Shown here: one piece after another, positions 35,640-47,081 of the stretch
Numbering within the stretch: position 1 is the stretch's first letter
Layout of the letters: each line of letters opens with the position of its first letter
From: Piezodorus guildinii
Lineage: Eukaryota > Arthropoda > Insecta > Hemiptera > Pentatomidae
Length of the DNA stretch: 64,000 nt
Direction of reading: 5' to 3'
Assembly (NCBI GenBank): GCA_023052935.1
Contig: CM041292.1
Coordinates: 82,656,169 to 82,720,168, forward strand
The notes under the pieces: generated by a model
Database searches by the model: none
Told to the model about the DNA's origin: nothing
What the model saw: only the letters and a program-made list of their open reading frames with translations
Made by a program: the position numbers and the translations under genes

Positions 35640-36500
35640 ATAGGTGAAAATAAGCAGAAGTTAGTCTCGTAAATAATATTTTAATTTTGCTAATGTTTCA
35701 GCTGAAACATGTAGGCCGCCATCATCAGGGCAGCATTGAGCCATGCCAAGCATAACTCATGCAAATTTTGGACATCATACTGGTTATTTTGACTAATACT
35801 TTGTTTAGGAGAAAGAAGAATGTGCTGAGTTTAGAATATGGTGAATTAATGTTTGAAATGATGGGACATGGTAGGATTCCTGCTTTATGGATTTTTGGTA
35901 AGGCGTAACATCATTGGGACAATTGAATTATAGAAAATGAAGTTTCTGTGCATAGGAAGATTGCTTTGTTTTGTTTCATGGAGGTATTTTAAATGTTGAT
36001 TGAAGTTAGTGGTTAGAGGTGTATGAACACATTTGACAAGGAGGGAGTGCAGCTTGTCATCATATTCTGCACGATCCATGATAACAGTCTTATATCCTTT
36101 ATCTGCTCGCTTACAATGATATGATTGTGGGTTTCTGAGATAAGATCGAATAGAGGATTTGATAAATGATTGATAAATTGAGAAGAAAACAGAAAAGGGT
36201 TAGATGGAGGGTGTAATAGGTTATTGATGATAATATTAAAGGTCTGGGTACAAGAAATCATTAGTTGTTCATCATCAGTTATCAAACTGGTGTCTTAACG
36301 GATAATTTGGAGATCGGCTAGATGAGATGGTATAAGAGTTTTAGATTTTGTTACTTGGGTATTTAAATCAGTTTATGTTTGTCATAACTCATTGCTGCCT
36401 TAAGAATGGCTCACATGTTAGGGCTCACATAAGTCGAAACATCAGCAAAATTAAAATATTGCTTACCAGACTGACTCCTGATTATTTTCACCAATAATAA
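35640..36500 (-). mobile_element. Penelope-like element remnant with inverted terminal repeats
   Basis: The left segment 35640-35735 and right segment 36390-36500 are reverse complements over roughly 80-100 bp. They share GGTGAAAATAA near the ends, AATATTTTAATTTTGCT and GATGTTTC-type blocks. Between them lies a minus-strand coding remnant of a Penelope-like reverse transcriptase. The left end read on the minus strand has CCCTGATGATGGCGGCC and later GCTGAAACATTAGC, again a CTGATGA then GAAAC order. The element is deeply truncated. Confidence 0.7.
35885..36110 (-). pseudogene. Penelope-like reverse transcriptase N-terminal fragment
   Basis: The minus-strand frame reads CKRADKGYKTVIMDRAEYDD, then KLHSLLVK and PLTTNF. 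ADKGxxTVIMxxxxYDxK is the conserved start of the Penelope-like RT region. The frame then runs to an unrelated end (FYNSIVPMMLRLTKNP) and stops, with no YxDD-bearing palm. An antisense-overlapping frame further right is the upstream continuation in another phase. This is a dead fragment. Confidence 0.72.
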
Positions 36501-36505
36501 AATTT

Positions 36506-38457
36506 TTAATCTGAAATATTTTCTAAGGTGGAAATGTGTAAGAAAGTAAAAAGAGTTTCTTCAATGACCACACTTTCATCTAACTTCTCTAATTCTTTTA
36601 AAGTCAACTATTGTTTCATTATTAAAAATTTAAGTTGACAAAGACAGCATATTATAATGGCTTTGAGTACAAATGGTATATTTATTCTTTGAGGTCTAAT
36701 CATACTAACAGAAATAAAACAATGAATAGCTAAAAATTTAAGAGGTAATAACGTAATTTATTACTTCTAAGCATTGATTCGGGCATCCCTTGGCTGAACA
36801 CACAACCTTAAAAATGTGACATATCCTAAATATAAAAAGTTATCAAATATAAGCACACAGTTAGGCACAATAATTAGATTTCTTTTATTAATCCCTTACT
36901 ACGAAGTATCAAACGCTTATTTACACTAAAATGCTTATTTACATCTAAACGTTTCTATGAAATCCCTAGATTTACAAAACTTGTCAAATTGGTTAATTTA
37001 AAAATAATATTACATACAATTATAAATTATCTAACCAATTATATGGACTTATAAAATATATCCGTAATATATATAATATACTAAATAGCATATAATTAAT
37101 ATATATAAATATATCACGTTATAACTATATGACTACAAAATCACTTTACTGCCTAAAAATTACAATTCTAGGTGTAGTTTACATATTTGATAGTTATTGC
37201 TTTCAGAAGATAATTTATAGAATTAACACTATTTCCATTTGGTAATCAAGGATAATAACGAAAATAAAAAAATTGTGAATTTCAAATTATGGCAATCCAT
37301 TTTTTTTTTTTTTTTTTTTTAACTAAGGAACATAATCATTGCAGAACCAGTAGTAAACATTTAACTAATCTAACTCTTGACCTTGACCAAACCATTACAA
37401 AACAAACATGTGGAATGATTAAATTAATCAATGTTCATAGAAATATTTTATTGCTATTAAAAATACATATGAAAATTATCTGATTACTAGAATAATCTAA
37501 ACATTATAAAAATAATATTAGATTAGAATTATTGCAAGCAGTCTGGTATATTTATAATTAGACTGATATCATGATAATGACTACTGACTTAGGATATACT
37601 TGAATAGTTACAATGAAATTAAAATACTGCTGGAATGGTGTTAATGAAAAACATATTCAAGCATAAATGACCACAATACATGTGACCGAAATGATTAAAT
37701 AACTCGCAAAACACATTTACAATACACACTAAAACGAAATAATTTGTGACTACGGTGATAAATAGAATTTAAACTATTATAAGAAAAGAAAACTGCTTAC
37801 AGCTGTTCAAAATATAAAAGAAAACCTATAGATTGCATGAAGCAATTTTACTACATGATGTTGAGAGCCATAAGGTCTAAATAAAATTAATATGTGCAAA
37901 AACAAATACACATACATAAAACTGTACATAGGATAACATAACAAGCTGTCATCAATGAATAACACCAACTTATATAATCATGGTTACTTTACACCACAAA
38001 TTTATGATTGTTCCCTTCATTAAGAAAATCAGCTGTATATAGTATACTAAAACCTATCGCGTTAATAGGTCCACTATAACAGTTTAGGACAATATCTTGT
38101 TTGAGAAAAATATACAGTAAATTATAGTACATGCAGTTTATAAAATCTCCATATTAATTTCTTGAATAAAAATTACACATCCCAACTTCAATAATAAAAA
38201 ATACACAATATGTTTTAGCACAGTTTTATTCATAGAAACCTAAAATGATCAAAAACTGTTTAAAATTCCAAAAAAAAATGTTAAACTTTTGTTTCACTAA
38301 ATTGATAGGTTTGAAAAATCAATTTAGACATATTATAAATTACAAATAACATATAGTAAAGGAATGTATGTTTTCTTTTGGTAACAAACCATTATCAAAA
38401 CACACATTGGTTACCAAATGTTAACAATCTTCAATTCTGAGATACTTAAAAATATAT
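36506..38457. other. Gene-poor stretch downstream of the SRSF1-like gene
   Basis: AT-rich, with a poly(T) run at 37302-37320 and scattered short TA repeats (36360-37120). No exon is recognised. The part nearest 38457 is probably the 3' UTR of the minus-strand SRSF1-like gene; TTTATT at 38225-38230 reads AATAAA on that strand and is the nearest good polyadenylation signal, about 230 bases past the stop. Confidence 0.55.
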
Positions 38458-39201
38458 TTAGTACCGAGAATGTGATCTTGAACGGCTCATTGATCTATAT
38501 CGTGAGTCAGGAGAAAAACTATTTCTACGCACGGGTGAATAAGTAGGAGATCCTCGTCTACGTGGTGATGCACTCCTGCTTCTCGACCTGCCACCCCTTT
38601 CACCACTACTTCTGTCATAGCTGTCTCTTCCTCCATAATAATCTTCTTTAACTCGAATGTACGAAGTTTCACCTTCATGAGAACGAAACCGAGAATCATC
38701 TAATTTCTTATAAGCGTATTTCATATCATCATAACGCAAAAATTCTACAACCCCAGTTCCATCTTTAAAAACATCAGCAAAACAAACATCACCGGCTTCC
38801 CTCATGTGATCTTTCAAATCTTGCCAGCTACCTGAGGGAGGAAGACCACTTACAATAACTCTATATTGTGATCTTCTGGCTGGTGGCCCTCTACCTCTGC
38901 CACCAAACCCACTTCCCATACTAGCCCCTCCTCTATTTCTGTAACCACTAGGACCTCCACCTCTTGGAAATTCAACTCTTAATTTGTAACCATCATAATC
39001 GTATCCGTCTCGAGCATGAACAGCATCTTCAGCATCTCTTGGATCTTCAAATTCTACAAAAGCAAAAGGCGGGCCACGGCGGTTTTTAAGATCAACAAAC
39101 GTTACCTTACCAAATTTATAAAACAGATCTTGAATGTCTTTCGTTCTAATATCTGGTGGCAAGTTTCCAACGTATATCCTACATTCATTACGACCAGACA
39201 T
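38458..39201 (-). CDS. Serine/arginine-rich splicing factor 1 (SF2/ASF) homologue
   Basis: 247 residues, the usual family length. SRSF1 binds exonic enhancers in the nucleus and promotes 5' splice-site choice and spliceosome assembly. RRM1 has RNP2 IYVGNL (9-14) and RNP1 [10 protein letters not shown] (42-51). A glycine/arginine-rich linker (81-110) follows, then the pseudo-RRM2 with the diagnostic SWQDLKD (125-131). The C-terminal RS domain starts about residue 200 with [18 protein letters not shown] and ends SRSRSHSRY. The start is the ATG at 39201, matching the family N terminus [15 protein letters not shown]. The frame is uninterrupted, whereas vertebrate SRSF1 has introns. The intact motifs argue for a working gene, but a recent retrocopy cannot be excluded without other loci. 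AATAAA on this strand lies about 230 bases downstream. Confidence 0.96.
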   Translation of the reverse strand: MSGRNECRIYVGNLPPDIRTKDIQDLFYKFGKVTFVDLKNRRGPPFAFVEFEDPRDAEDAVHARDGYDYDGYKLRVEFPRGGGPSGYRNRGGASMGSGFGGRGRGPPARRSQYRVIVSGLPPSGSWQDLKDHMREAGDVCFADVFKDGTGVVEFLRYDDMKYAYKKLDDSRFRSHEGETSYIRVKEDYYGGRDSYDRSSGERGGRSRSRSASPRRRGSPTYSPVRRNSFSPDSRYRSMSRSRSHSRY

Positions 39202-39320
39202 AACTAAACAAATAACCTAAATAAACAAAACTGATACAGAGAACTAGGCAAAACAAACCGGCAGTTTAAATGGCTAAACTAGTATCCCGCAGCGCTATCT
39301 GCGGAGCCATTTTGGTTATC
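39202..39320 (-). promoter_or_regulatory. Upstream region of the SRSF1-like gene with a CCGCAG/CTGCGG palindrome
   Basis: On the minus strand, 86 bases upstream of the start codon, is CCGCAGATAGCGCTGCGG (39287-39304 on +). It is a 6 bp inverted repeat around ATAGCG. It stands out as a GC-rich island in AT-rich sequence and has similarity to an AGATGGCGC-type insulator or promoter motif, with one changed base. Adjacent AAAATGGCTCCG and AACCAAAATGG suggest a transcription start region. No TATA box was recognised. Confidence 0.4.
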
Positions 39321-39950
39321 AAACTACAGTAATGTTCTCTTTGGAATTTCTAGCTTAGTCCAAATAAATGTCTTTTATAAACATTCATGTGTTAAAGCTT
39401 CTTCTTCTTTGGAATTCAAAATTTAGAAACAAAAAAGTAAATCATTATTGAAAATAGACCTCTCTATTCATTGTTCTACAATAATATTTAAGTTTCAGTT
39501 AGTTTAACGTTTTAATTGTTACAATTTTTTATTATTTTGATCCCAATTTTACTAATAAGTTTAATAATAGTAGTATTTCATCGTTTTAAATAACTCTGGA
39601 CGAATAAACACATGACTCACAGCATGAACTTAGCTGTATCTATGTATGTACTAGTGACACTCTGAACTCATTCGCTCACACAGTATAGAAGATCAGTTTA
39701 ACTAAATAAACATACAACAATATTTATGCAGCTCATACGATAAGATAAATAGAAGGTTATTAGGGAGATTAAAAAAATGCCGCAAATGTTATATTAATTC
39801 TAATAAATACAAGACTAATCCTCTACCTACTTCGTATACTTATTGAGTAATTAAATAGTATTATTTTAAGTAAGCATATATGGTGGTATAACCACATAAA
39901 CAACAAAATAAGGAAGCTTCTTCATTCAAGACAATAAAACATTAAGTATT
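39321..39950. other. Intergenic spacer
   Basis: AT-rich sequence between the SRSF1-like promoter region and the Gypsy remnant. I see no gene, RNA or repeat that can be named. Confidence 0.6.
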
Positions 39951-40029
39951 TTTGGACAAAACTAATATCAAGCAAACAAATGGAGGTTACATCACCATAG
40001 GCTATCACATATGTCGCCGCTACTATAGT

Positions 40030-41285
40030 CCCCCTCCTAATGAAAGAGGATTTCAGAAATTCCCCAAGAAAGCGAATGGTTTCACTGTAGAGAAGATCAG
40101 TTACATCATGTCCTTTTTCAGGAATAGCGGTCCTTAATTCTAACAATACATAAGTAACGTGGCAAAACAATTATTAGCATTACGACATTTAAGCGTCTTT
40201 AAGGGACGGTACCACCTCCCCAATTTGCTGTTTGTGACAAGATGTGTGTAAAGTGCTTTGTGCCGAGAAGGTAATTCAATTCTCGAAATAGGTCTGATTC
40301 GAACTGCCGACCTCTGCCAGTACGCTGGCAGGTGCACCATATCGTGCAATCCAGTCCCGAATGAAAACTTTAGCAACGCTTTCTGGCCATGAACAAAAGT
40401 GGTTGATTAATGTAAAGCAATATTGTTAACTTGATAAAACTAGAAAGAATCCCATGACTTGAACAAGTGGTCTACAAGTATGCCAACTAGTTTTAGAAAG
40501 GTGGCAACTGGACCACTGACGAATATCTTTATCGGCTGTAGGCCAAATAAAACAATCTTTAACGATTTCTGCTGTTCTCATGGGGTAAGTATGAGCTAGT
40601 CTATGAATTAGATTAAATACTGCTCTACAACTAGCCACGAGAACAAATGGAATATTTCTATAGCCATAGTAAAGCATAGTTCCAATTCCAGGAACTGGAG
40701 TTGTCATGAGTTTAATGTAAAAGTTATTTGGATTTTGCAGAATTTCTTATTCCAAAACCGTAGATTTCTGGTTAGTCACAAAAGTGGAAATTTCCAAGTA
40801 AAAAGTAGTCAGCAATTACATTCTCGCTGCAAGGAACATTTCTGATGTCCGTTGTAAACAGAGATCAATCTAGATGCTTTAATTACCTTGGTGACGTATT
40901 TTTAGGATTTAGGGCAAAAGCATAAACCAGAGGCTTGTGATCTGTATGAAACACAATTTCCTAATCATCTATAAGATATAAAAACATTTAATAGCCGAAT
41001 AAATGGCTAACAGTTCTCGATCGTACATACTATAGTGGGCTTCAGTGTCACTTAATTATCTAGAGAAAAATACCAGTGGAACAAGTGCATTATCATGTAA
41101 TTGCTGCAACACACCACATACGGCAACATCTGATTTATCTACGCATACTACGAGAGGTAAATCCAGGTAAGGGTGGCTGAGTAAAGTGGTATTTTATAGA
41201 CCATTGACGCACTGATCGTAGGCTAGTTCTGCAGTCCATTAAATCTGATTATCCTCTTTTTCAATTATTTGTTTAAGATAACTTG
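40030..41285 (-). pseudogene. Ty3/Gypsy pol remnant (RNase H and integrase)
   Basis: Minus-strand pieces in pol order, broken by stops and frameshifts. Near 41250 is WTAELAYDQC, then NTTLLSHPYLDLPLVVCVDK and GVLQQL. At about 41100-40960 follow PLVFFSR, then YSMYDRELLAIYSAIK and TDHKPLVYAF (RNase H). Near 40640-40480 is VFNLIHRLAHTYPMRT, with CFIWPTADKDIRQW (the integrase HHCC zinc region and following motif). Near 40230-40160 is GRWYRPLKTLKCRNANN. Near 40150-40050 is LLELRTAIPEKGHD, then SETIRFLGEF. No LTRs were found nearby. It is an old dead copy. Confidence 0.88.
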
Positions 41286-41475
41286 TGGCCAGGCTACTTA
41301 TAATTATAATAATTGATGTCTCCAAGGAAAAGTTACGGCTTTTCTTTGCGCATTACCATGCAAAATACATTTTTGAGCGATCAGCAGCAGTTAGAGCTAA
41401 AACCTTTTACGTCGTAGCCAAGCGAGCTAAAGCTTAGTAACCAGAGTGCCCTCCAGAGTAATTCATTATCCTTTA

Positions 41476-41735
41476 CTTGCTATACTGCCTTATCTAATTG
41501 GACGATTATACTTTGGATGTCAAAAATGTTGCCAAACTAGATTTAATTACAATAGGGATCTTTAATGAGAGCTTGACATCGCACTGGGTCGGGACCACTA
41601 TTTTACGCCCAGTCTGAAGGACGCCTCGACCAACGATTATTTACTTCCTCCAAAAAAATCCTTGGGCCATTTGCCGGGCTTAAGCTTGAGCTTGAGCATA
41701 GAAGGATGCTATGCTAGACAACACTCCGCAATTGA
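41476..41735 (-). repeat. SINE family 1, degraded copy f
   Basis: The minus-strand copy can be followed through 'gacgattatactttgga', 'aatagggatctttaatgaga', 'ttgacatcgcac' and 'aaaaaaatccttgggccat' to a decayed tRNA-like head. Many changes have accumulated. It abuts the Gypsy remnant, giving a nested or clustered repeat area. Confidence 0.75.
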
Positions 41736-41889
41736 CGCCTGAAACTTATATTGTTGCGTCCCCATGGAATAAATCTCGACCTTCCCGCTCTAGTTAGAAT
41801 AGAATTGTACCCACTAGAACAATAAGTCTTGTTTTTTACAATTGGAGAAGAAAATGACAGTACCTGAAGTGAACCTGAAATTAAAGATA

Positions 41890-42663
41890 ATTAACGAAAA
41901 CGCTACAAATTATTACACAAAGGTTTATTATTTCCAAATAACTATATTAGGGTATAACTGTTTATGTATCTGTTAATCGGCAATCAACTCATATGAAAAG
42001 CAATAAATGTTAGCTGTTAACTTAAAATATCTATATCTCTGCTAGCTCTGAACCAATTTCAATGATTCTTTTTTCACTTTGAAGGAAATTTCATTTTCTA
42101 TGATATAGTACTGACTATTTTTGGTATTTATTTATTAATTACGACAAACAGATTCTTTTTAGTTTATTATCATCAGTTATGAACCTTTGTAATCGACCAT
42201 AAAAAAAATAAAAAATCCCCCTCAAGCCCCTTTTAGGGCTTACGTTTCAAGACACGTAGAACCCGAAAAAAGATTTTTTAAAAAAATCCAATTATTTGCT
42301 GTCAGCCGTACGCAACCCGCAGCATGAGACATTTCTGCGTAACTACTGGACCAATTTTTTTTCAATTCGCCACAAAAATACTAAGGAATACAACGATGAT
42401 CCTAACACCTAGAGGCTGATATCAGCTGGTTATTTTTAAAATGACGGTCGATCAAAAGTGATTTAATTCAATAACTCAGTAATTTTATTTCTAAGATAAA
42501 GAAAAGCTATATTAGTGTTTTTAACAAAAAAAAAAAAAAAAAACGCGAATAATTATTTTAAAAAAAGAGAAAAAATTGAAATTGTACACATAAATACGCC
42601 CATACTCAGTTATTAATGAAGATAGATAAAAACATGTATAGAGTTTGAGAATCAGTAAAACGT

Positions 42664-42697
<34 letters not shown>

Positions 42698-43065
42698 AAA
42701 TCTTACCTATATATCCGCTTTTAACTCCGTTAATTTCGAATATAGAGAAAAAATATATTAGTGATTTTCAACCAAAAAACCGAGAATAATTATAAAAAAA
42801 GAAAAAAAAAATTGAAATTTTACTTTCTACGCCCTTAATTCAGTTATTTTAGAAGATGGGGAAAAATAAGTATAGAGTTTTAGATTCAGAAAATTGAAAA
42901 AAAAGTTAATCTATAAATTTCACAAAACCTCGGTTCTTATTGAAGGTAGAGAAAAATCGAAAAGATTACCAGATGTAAATAGCTAAATAAACAGTTATAC
43001 CCTAATATGGCTATTTGGAAATAATGAATTGTGTAATACTTTGCAGCGTTTTATAATTAATCCTT
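41890..43065. mobile_element. TIR element with internal tandem units
   Basis: Left 41898-41966 and right 42985-43053 are reverse complements over about 65-80 bp, sharing CAGTTATACCCTAATATGG-type and TATTTCCAAATA blocks. The interior has a lead segment near 42040-42370 like other arthropod repeats. Two to three imperfect units of about 110-240 bp follow, each with 'agataaagaaaagctatatt'-like, 'gcgaataattatt'-like and 'aaaaattgaaatt'-like blocks (42478-42910), and poly(A) runs at 42527 and 42667. No ORF is present. The family is unknown, and the element is most like a foldback or MITE. Confidence 0.7.
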
Positions 43066-44640
43066 AAACAAACAGTAAGGGATGACCAGGTGTGGTGGTA
43101 GAGAAAGGAGATTTTGCACGCGCCACCTAGGCTGGAAAGAAAATAACACCTAGCCCGTCTACGCAAGCGAGGTGATGTTAAACCCCCAATAAACACCTTG
43201 ACTGGATAGCAAGACAGAAAGGGATTTTGTCAAGATTAAGAAGTATGTATGGTTCAGAGAAGGTCGGTCAGGTGTCAGAAGTCAAATGGTTCTCGGCTTT
43301 AATCGTAAGCAAACCTTTTGAATTAAAAGTTTTTATCTGAGATCTTATTTAAAGCAAGTTAAATACTACAAGGTTTTTTGTTTTTTTTAAAAAAGGCATT
43401 ATTTTGTTCATTTTTTTTTTCGCAATCTAAAAGGCACACATAATATTTTGTTATTCAGGAGTATTCTCATTTTTTATCAACAATCTTTTTATTATATTAT
43501 ATTTACTTTTCATTATTCTGATAATAGTTTTCTAAATGTTTTAGCTGCCTGCATGTTGGTTTAATATTCTAAAAATTTATGTTTCGAGGTTTAGACGTAA
43601 CTATAAAATTGAACACATACATTAAATCATTTATCACAAGGAAAGGCCACAGTCACAAATTTTGATTAAACTTTGTTCGGTGATTCTACACTCCAAAAGA
43701 GTATACCTATAACGACATTGTGATTTTTTAAGAATTTAAAAAAAAAATCAAAATGGCTTTAAAATATCAATACATACATAACATAGTGAATACATACATA
43801 CATACATAATGAAGTGCAGATTGCTTTAAAATTTTTAGTTTTGTTTCTAGTTTTCACGGACAAAATTTCAAAACCGTAAATTGATTTACCTTTGAGTAAA
43901 GTAGAACGAATAGAGATTTCTTCAATGAAAGACCAGAAAAATTGACGTATAAAATTATTTTGATGTCCAACTTTATTTTCCCAAATGATAAACCATAGTG
44001 AAGTACTGCCCCGAAGCAAGATATAATTACAAATATGTTTGTGTAAAGTATTTTTGTTATTTATTTTTCTTAAATTTGATATATAAAATATACCCATTGT
44101 AACTTATACAATTTAAATGATAAACTAGCATTTCAGAGTATATAGAATCTATATGAATAATAAATACTGTGCAACTACAGAAATTGAGGCACCGCCAGAA
44201 CCATTGAACAGGTTGCTCATCGGTAAGGATTCAGATTCAAAACTGTTACATTTAGAACCGATAAAAAGTAAAATAATGTTAACATTTAAAATTTTTGAGA
44301 GATCAAACAATAAATACTTTAATGAAAGACATTGAATTGAGAAAATGAATGGTTGATTTTTTTTTTAATCGGCGGTCATCGTCTAAAGCGCTCCATCCCT
44401 CTTCCTGTTAGATCCCATCCCCACACACTTAAAATACATTCGTTATTGTTTTTTTTTAACAACCAAAGTTTCACTTAAAATTATTTATATGGCCAAACAA
44501 CGTTTGCTGGGTCGGCTAGTAGAATATAATATAATGAAAAAACCTATACTATGAAGACGCAATGTTTTTTTTCCCAATCCCTCAAACAGAAAACATTAAG
44601 CATTAGTAAAATAAATTGAAGACACAAGGGTCCAGTACTT
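43066..44640. other. No gene; repeat end near 44521
   Basis: The small frames in this stretch have no family resemblance. A slightly GC-rich piece at 43080-43330 is unexplained. 'caacgtttgctgggtcggct' followed by AGTAG (44499-44523) is like the 3' end of a common class of arthropod interspersed repeats, so 44340-44523 is probably such a repeat tail. Poly(T) runs occur near 44356 and 44450. Confidence 0.5.
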
Positions 44641-44649
44641 CTAGAATAT

Positions 44650-44876
44650 TGTTTTAGGGCAAACAACCATACCAGGAGGTGATTAGGTCTAGATCATACT
44701 TGGCCACTAGGTTTTTCCCCAAGCTTTGGGTACCCACTTTACAGAGGATGAGTATGCCTTAGGAGGGTCTCAATATCCCAGGGTCGCTCATGTCTGAAAT
44801 AACATAATAAATAATTCTGCTTCTTCGGGGTTCCAAACCAGCACCAGAACAATAGACTAGTGCCTAAGCCACTCCG
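44650..44876 (-). repeat. SINE family 2, copy
   Basis: Block order matches 45897-46160: 'ggaggtgattaggtctagat', 'tttgggtacccactttacag', 'tctgaaataacataataaat', then a tRNA-like end whose minus strand gives GTGGCTTAGGCACTAGTC. Moderately diverged. Confidence 0.75.
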
Positions 44877-44924
44877 TAATATAATTTAATGCCTATATAT
44901 AGAAAGTGACCTACGCCAAAATAA

Positions 44925-45065
44925 ATCTTTTTTTTTTTTTAACATCATTTATTGAAATTTACAACTGTACTTCAAGGTACAACAAGTAAATGTGACAAAA
45001 GTTAAATGGCATGATACAAACTTGAAGAAGAACTACCCAATGGCAGCACTCCTGACAAAATAAAT
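44925..45065 (+). repeat. Dispersed repeat, family 3, partial copy
   Basis: Begins with a run of T, then AACATCATTTATTGAAATTT and ACAACTGTACTTCAAGG. It ends with 'aactacccaatggcagcact'. The last part matches the beginning of the 33100-33480 repeat, and the first part matches 57208-57260. Confidence 0.55.
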
Positions 45066-45896
45066 CTAACTTAACAAATACCAAGTGTTAATTATAAATA
45101 AAATAATTGTAGTTTGGGAAATGCTCATAATGAATGGATCCATAAGATCGTGTGGTTTTTGAAAGGTGGAACAAAACAAGTTTTATTTATAAAAATAATT
45201 AGTTTTATTCAATAATTTATAATCTGATTTTATTAAGGACCACTTGCCATCTATCTAACAGTCATTATATTGCTCCTTATGCAAAAAACTGATCGAGATA
45301 AATTTTTACATCTCTCTCATAAGCAAATACCCATATAATTATAAATAAAAAACTATCTCAGCTAGCTTGTGTTGCTTTCTTGTTAGGATGTTCAGGAAAT
45401 TGTATGGCTATATTAAACATGGGACAACTCATCATCTAGCAACTATACAATTAGTTAACCTGATATAATCATACATTTTTTGTGCTTATTACTTTCGGGT
45501 AGTTATACAATTTTTAAGAAGCAAATTCAATGAAGATTTTATTCACTAAACTTTCACTATTTTGGAAACTTTATTATCTCCCTCATACCACCAGCAAAAT
45601 CATAAACAATACCTGAATTTCCGGTTGTTTATAAATACATAAATTGAACACCAGCACTCTGAACTCTTCAATACAAGAGTAAAAGGCAATGTAAACATGT
45701 CAGATTATAAATAAAGTTAAATTAAATTTATTTTTGAAAATTTTATTCACTGAATATCTTTTCTTATTCTATTATGTACAGTCCCTCTTTAGTTTAACAA
45801 AATATAATATACTTCACGTAACTTTAAAAATGTCTTTTAAATGAGTTCTAGGGAGAAAAAGGAATCACAAGTTCATATTGTTTAGTAGGTTTAAAA
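45066..45896. other. Intergenic sequence with nothing recognised
   Basis: AT-rich sequence between two repeats. No coding exon or named repeat was seen. Confidence 0.55.
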
Positions 45897-46160
45897 AAAT
45901 CCTGTACCTCTACCACCTATGAAGGGTCTTGGGCTCAGAAGATATAGAGATTTGTACTGGCTAACGGTCCTGCAATGAGGTGATTAGGCCTAGATTACTC
46001 ACCCGTCAGGTTTTTTGGGTACCCACATTATAGAGGCTGAGTGCCTCAACCATACCCTAGGGTTGCCTTACAGCTGAAATAACAGAATAAATATTTTTCC
46101 ACAGCCCGGATTCGAATCTAGGGACCAGAGACTAGTGCTCTATCCACTATACCAGGCCAC
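45897..46160 (-). repeat. SINE family 2, best copy
   Basis: On the minus strand the head reads GTGGCCTGGTATAGTGGATA, then GAGCACTAGTCTCTGG and GATTCGAATCC. This is a tRNA-like A box (TGGTATAGTGG) and B box at the right distance. The body contains GGGTACCC and a 'cagctgaaataacagaataa' segment shared with the other two copies. Flanks TTAGTAGGTT (45882-45891) and TTAGTAGATT (46161-46170) look like a slightly decayed target duplication. The head resembles a tRNA, but the rest of a tRNA fold is not maintained. Confidence 0.82.
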
Positions 46161-46690
46161 TTAGTAGATTGAAATGGTAAAAAAGAAACAGCTGGAAATG
46201 TGGATTCACAGTTTGTTAAAAGTATTTAAAAATACCCATAAACAGAAGAAATGTTAAGTCGAACCCAAAACTTAATATCAAAATGTATATTGGTGGATTA
46301 TCTCTCTTTCTAATGTGGGCTCTTCATATTTTAGAAGAAATGTATTGATAAAAAAGTCCTTTGTAACAATTTACACATCCTTAGTGAATCGCTATTCCAA
46401 GAAAGTAATAAAACATGATAATATAATCATAATACAAGTTTTACCCTGGCATAATGTTATTATGAAATTATGATCAATGGAAAAATGGGCAGATTTATGA
46501 ATGATTAAAGCAATTAATAATAACAAACACTTTAATATATATTATTTAAAAATGGTGCGAATTTATAAACATACTTAAATCTAATATCTTTGGTGTATTA
46601 CAAATCTAATACTATAATAATTAATAATACTAGAACAAAAGAACAATAAATTTATTCTATTATTAGTAAAAAGTACATGGTTAACTTAAC

Positions 46691-47081
46691 AATTGAGACG
46701 TTGATTTCCAAAAGGTACTATATCCATTCTGGGGAACTTTACAGGGAGCGCGAAAATCTCTCATTATTATATTATTAAACCAGCTAATTTGATTCTTTTC
46801 GCATTAAAATCTAGAATAATTTCTTTACTATATTAATAAAACCGTATTAAAGTTATGAAATGAAGTGTTCTGGTATGATTTGGAATGAAACTAAATGTGT
46901 AATTAGTATCTTAAGAAATTAATAGCATTTCTTAATCATGTTATTAAAGGACATGAGTGTTCATTAGATACAATCAGATATAATATTTATATAAAATTAA
47001 ATAAGATGATTATAAATATGTGAAAATATCAATTTCGTAAAAAATGTCCTTTAGTACTTTTTGGAAATCAACGTCTCAATT
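46691..47081. mobile_element. 390 bp MITE with 30 bp terminal inverted repeats
   Basis: The arms 46691-46720 and 47052-47081 are complementary with one mismatch, reading AATTGAGACGTTGATTTCCA from the left. The interior is AT-rich and non-coding. The target duplication is not clear. A cut-and-paste parent is likely but not identified. Confidence 0.78.

Noticed and set aside
38487..38699. Second minus-strand frame within the SRSF1-like gene
   Set aside because: A shadow in another frame of the RS and RRM2 region.
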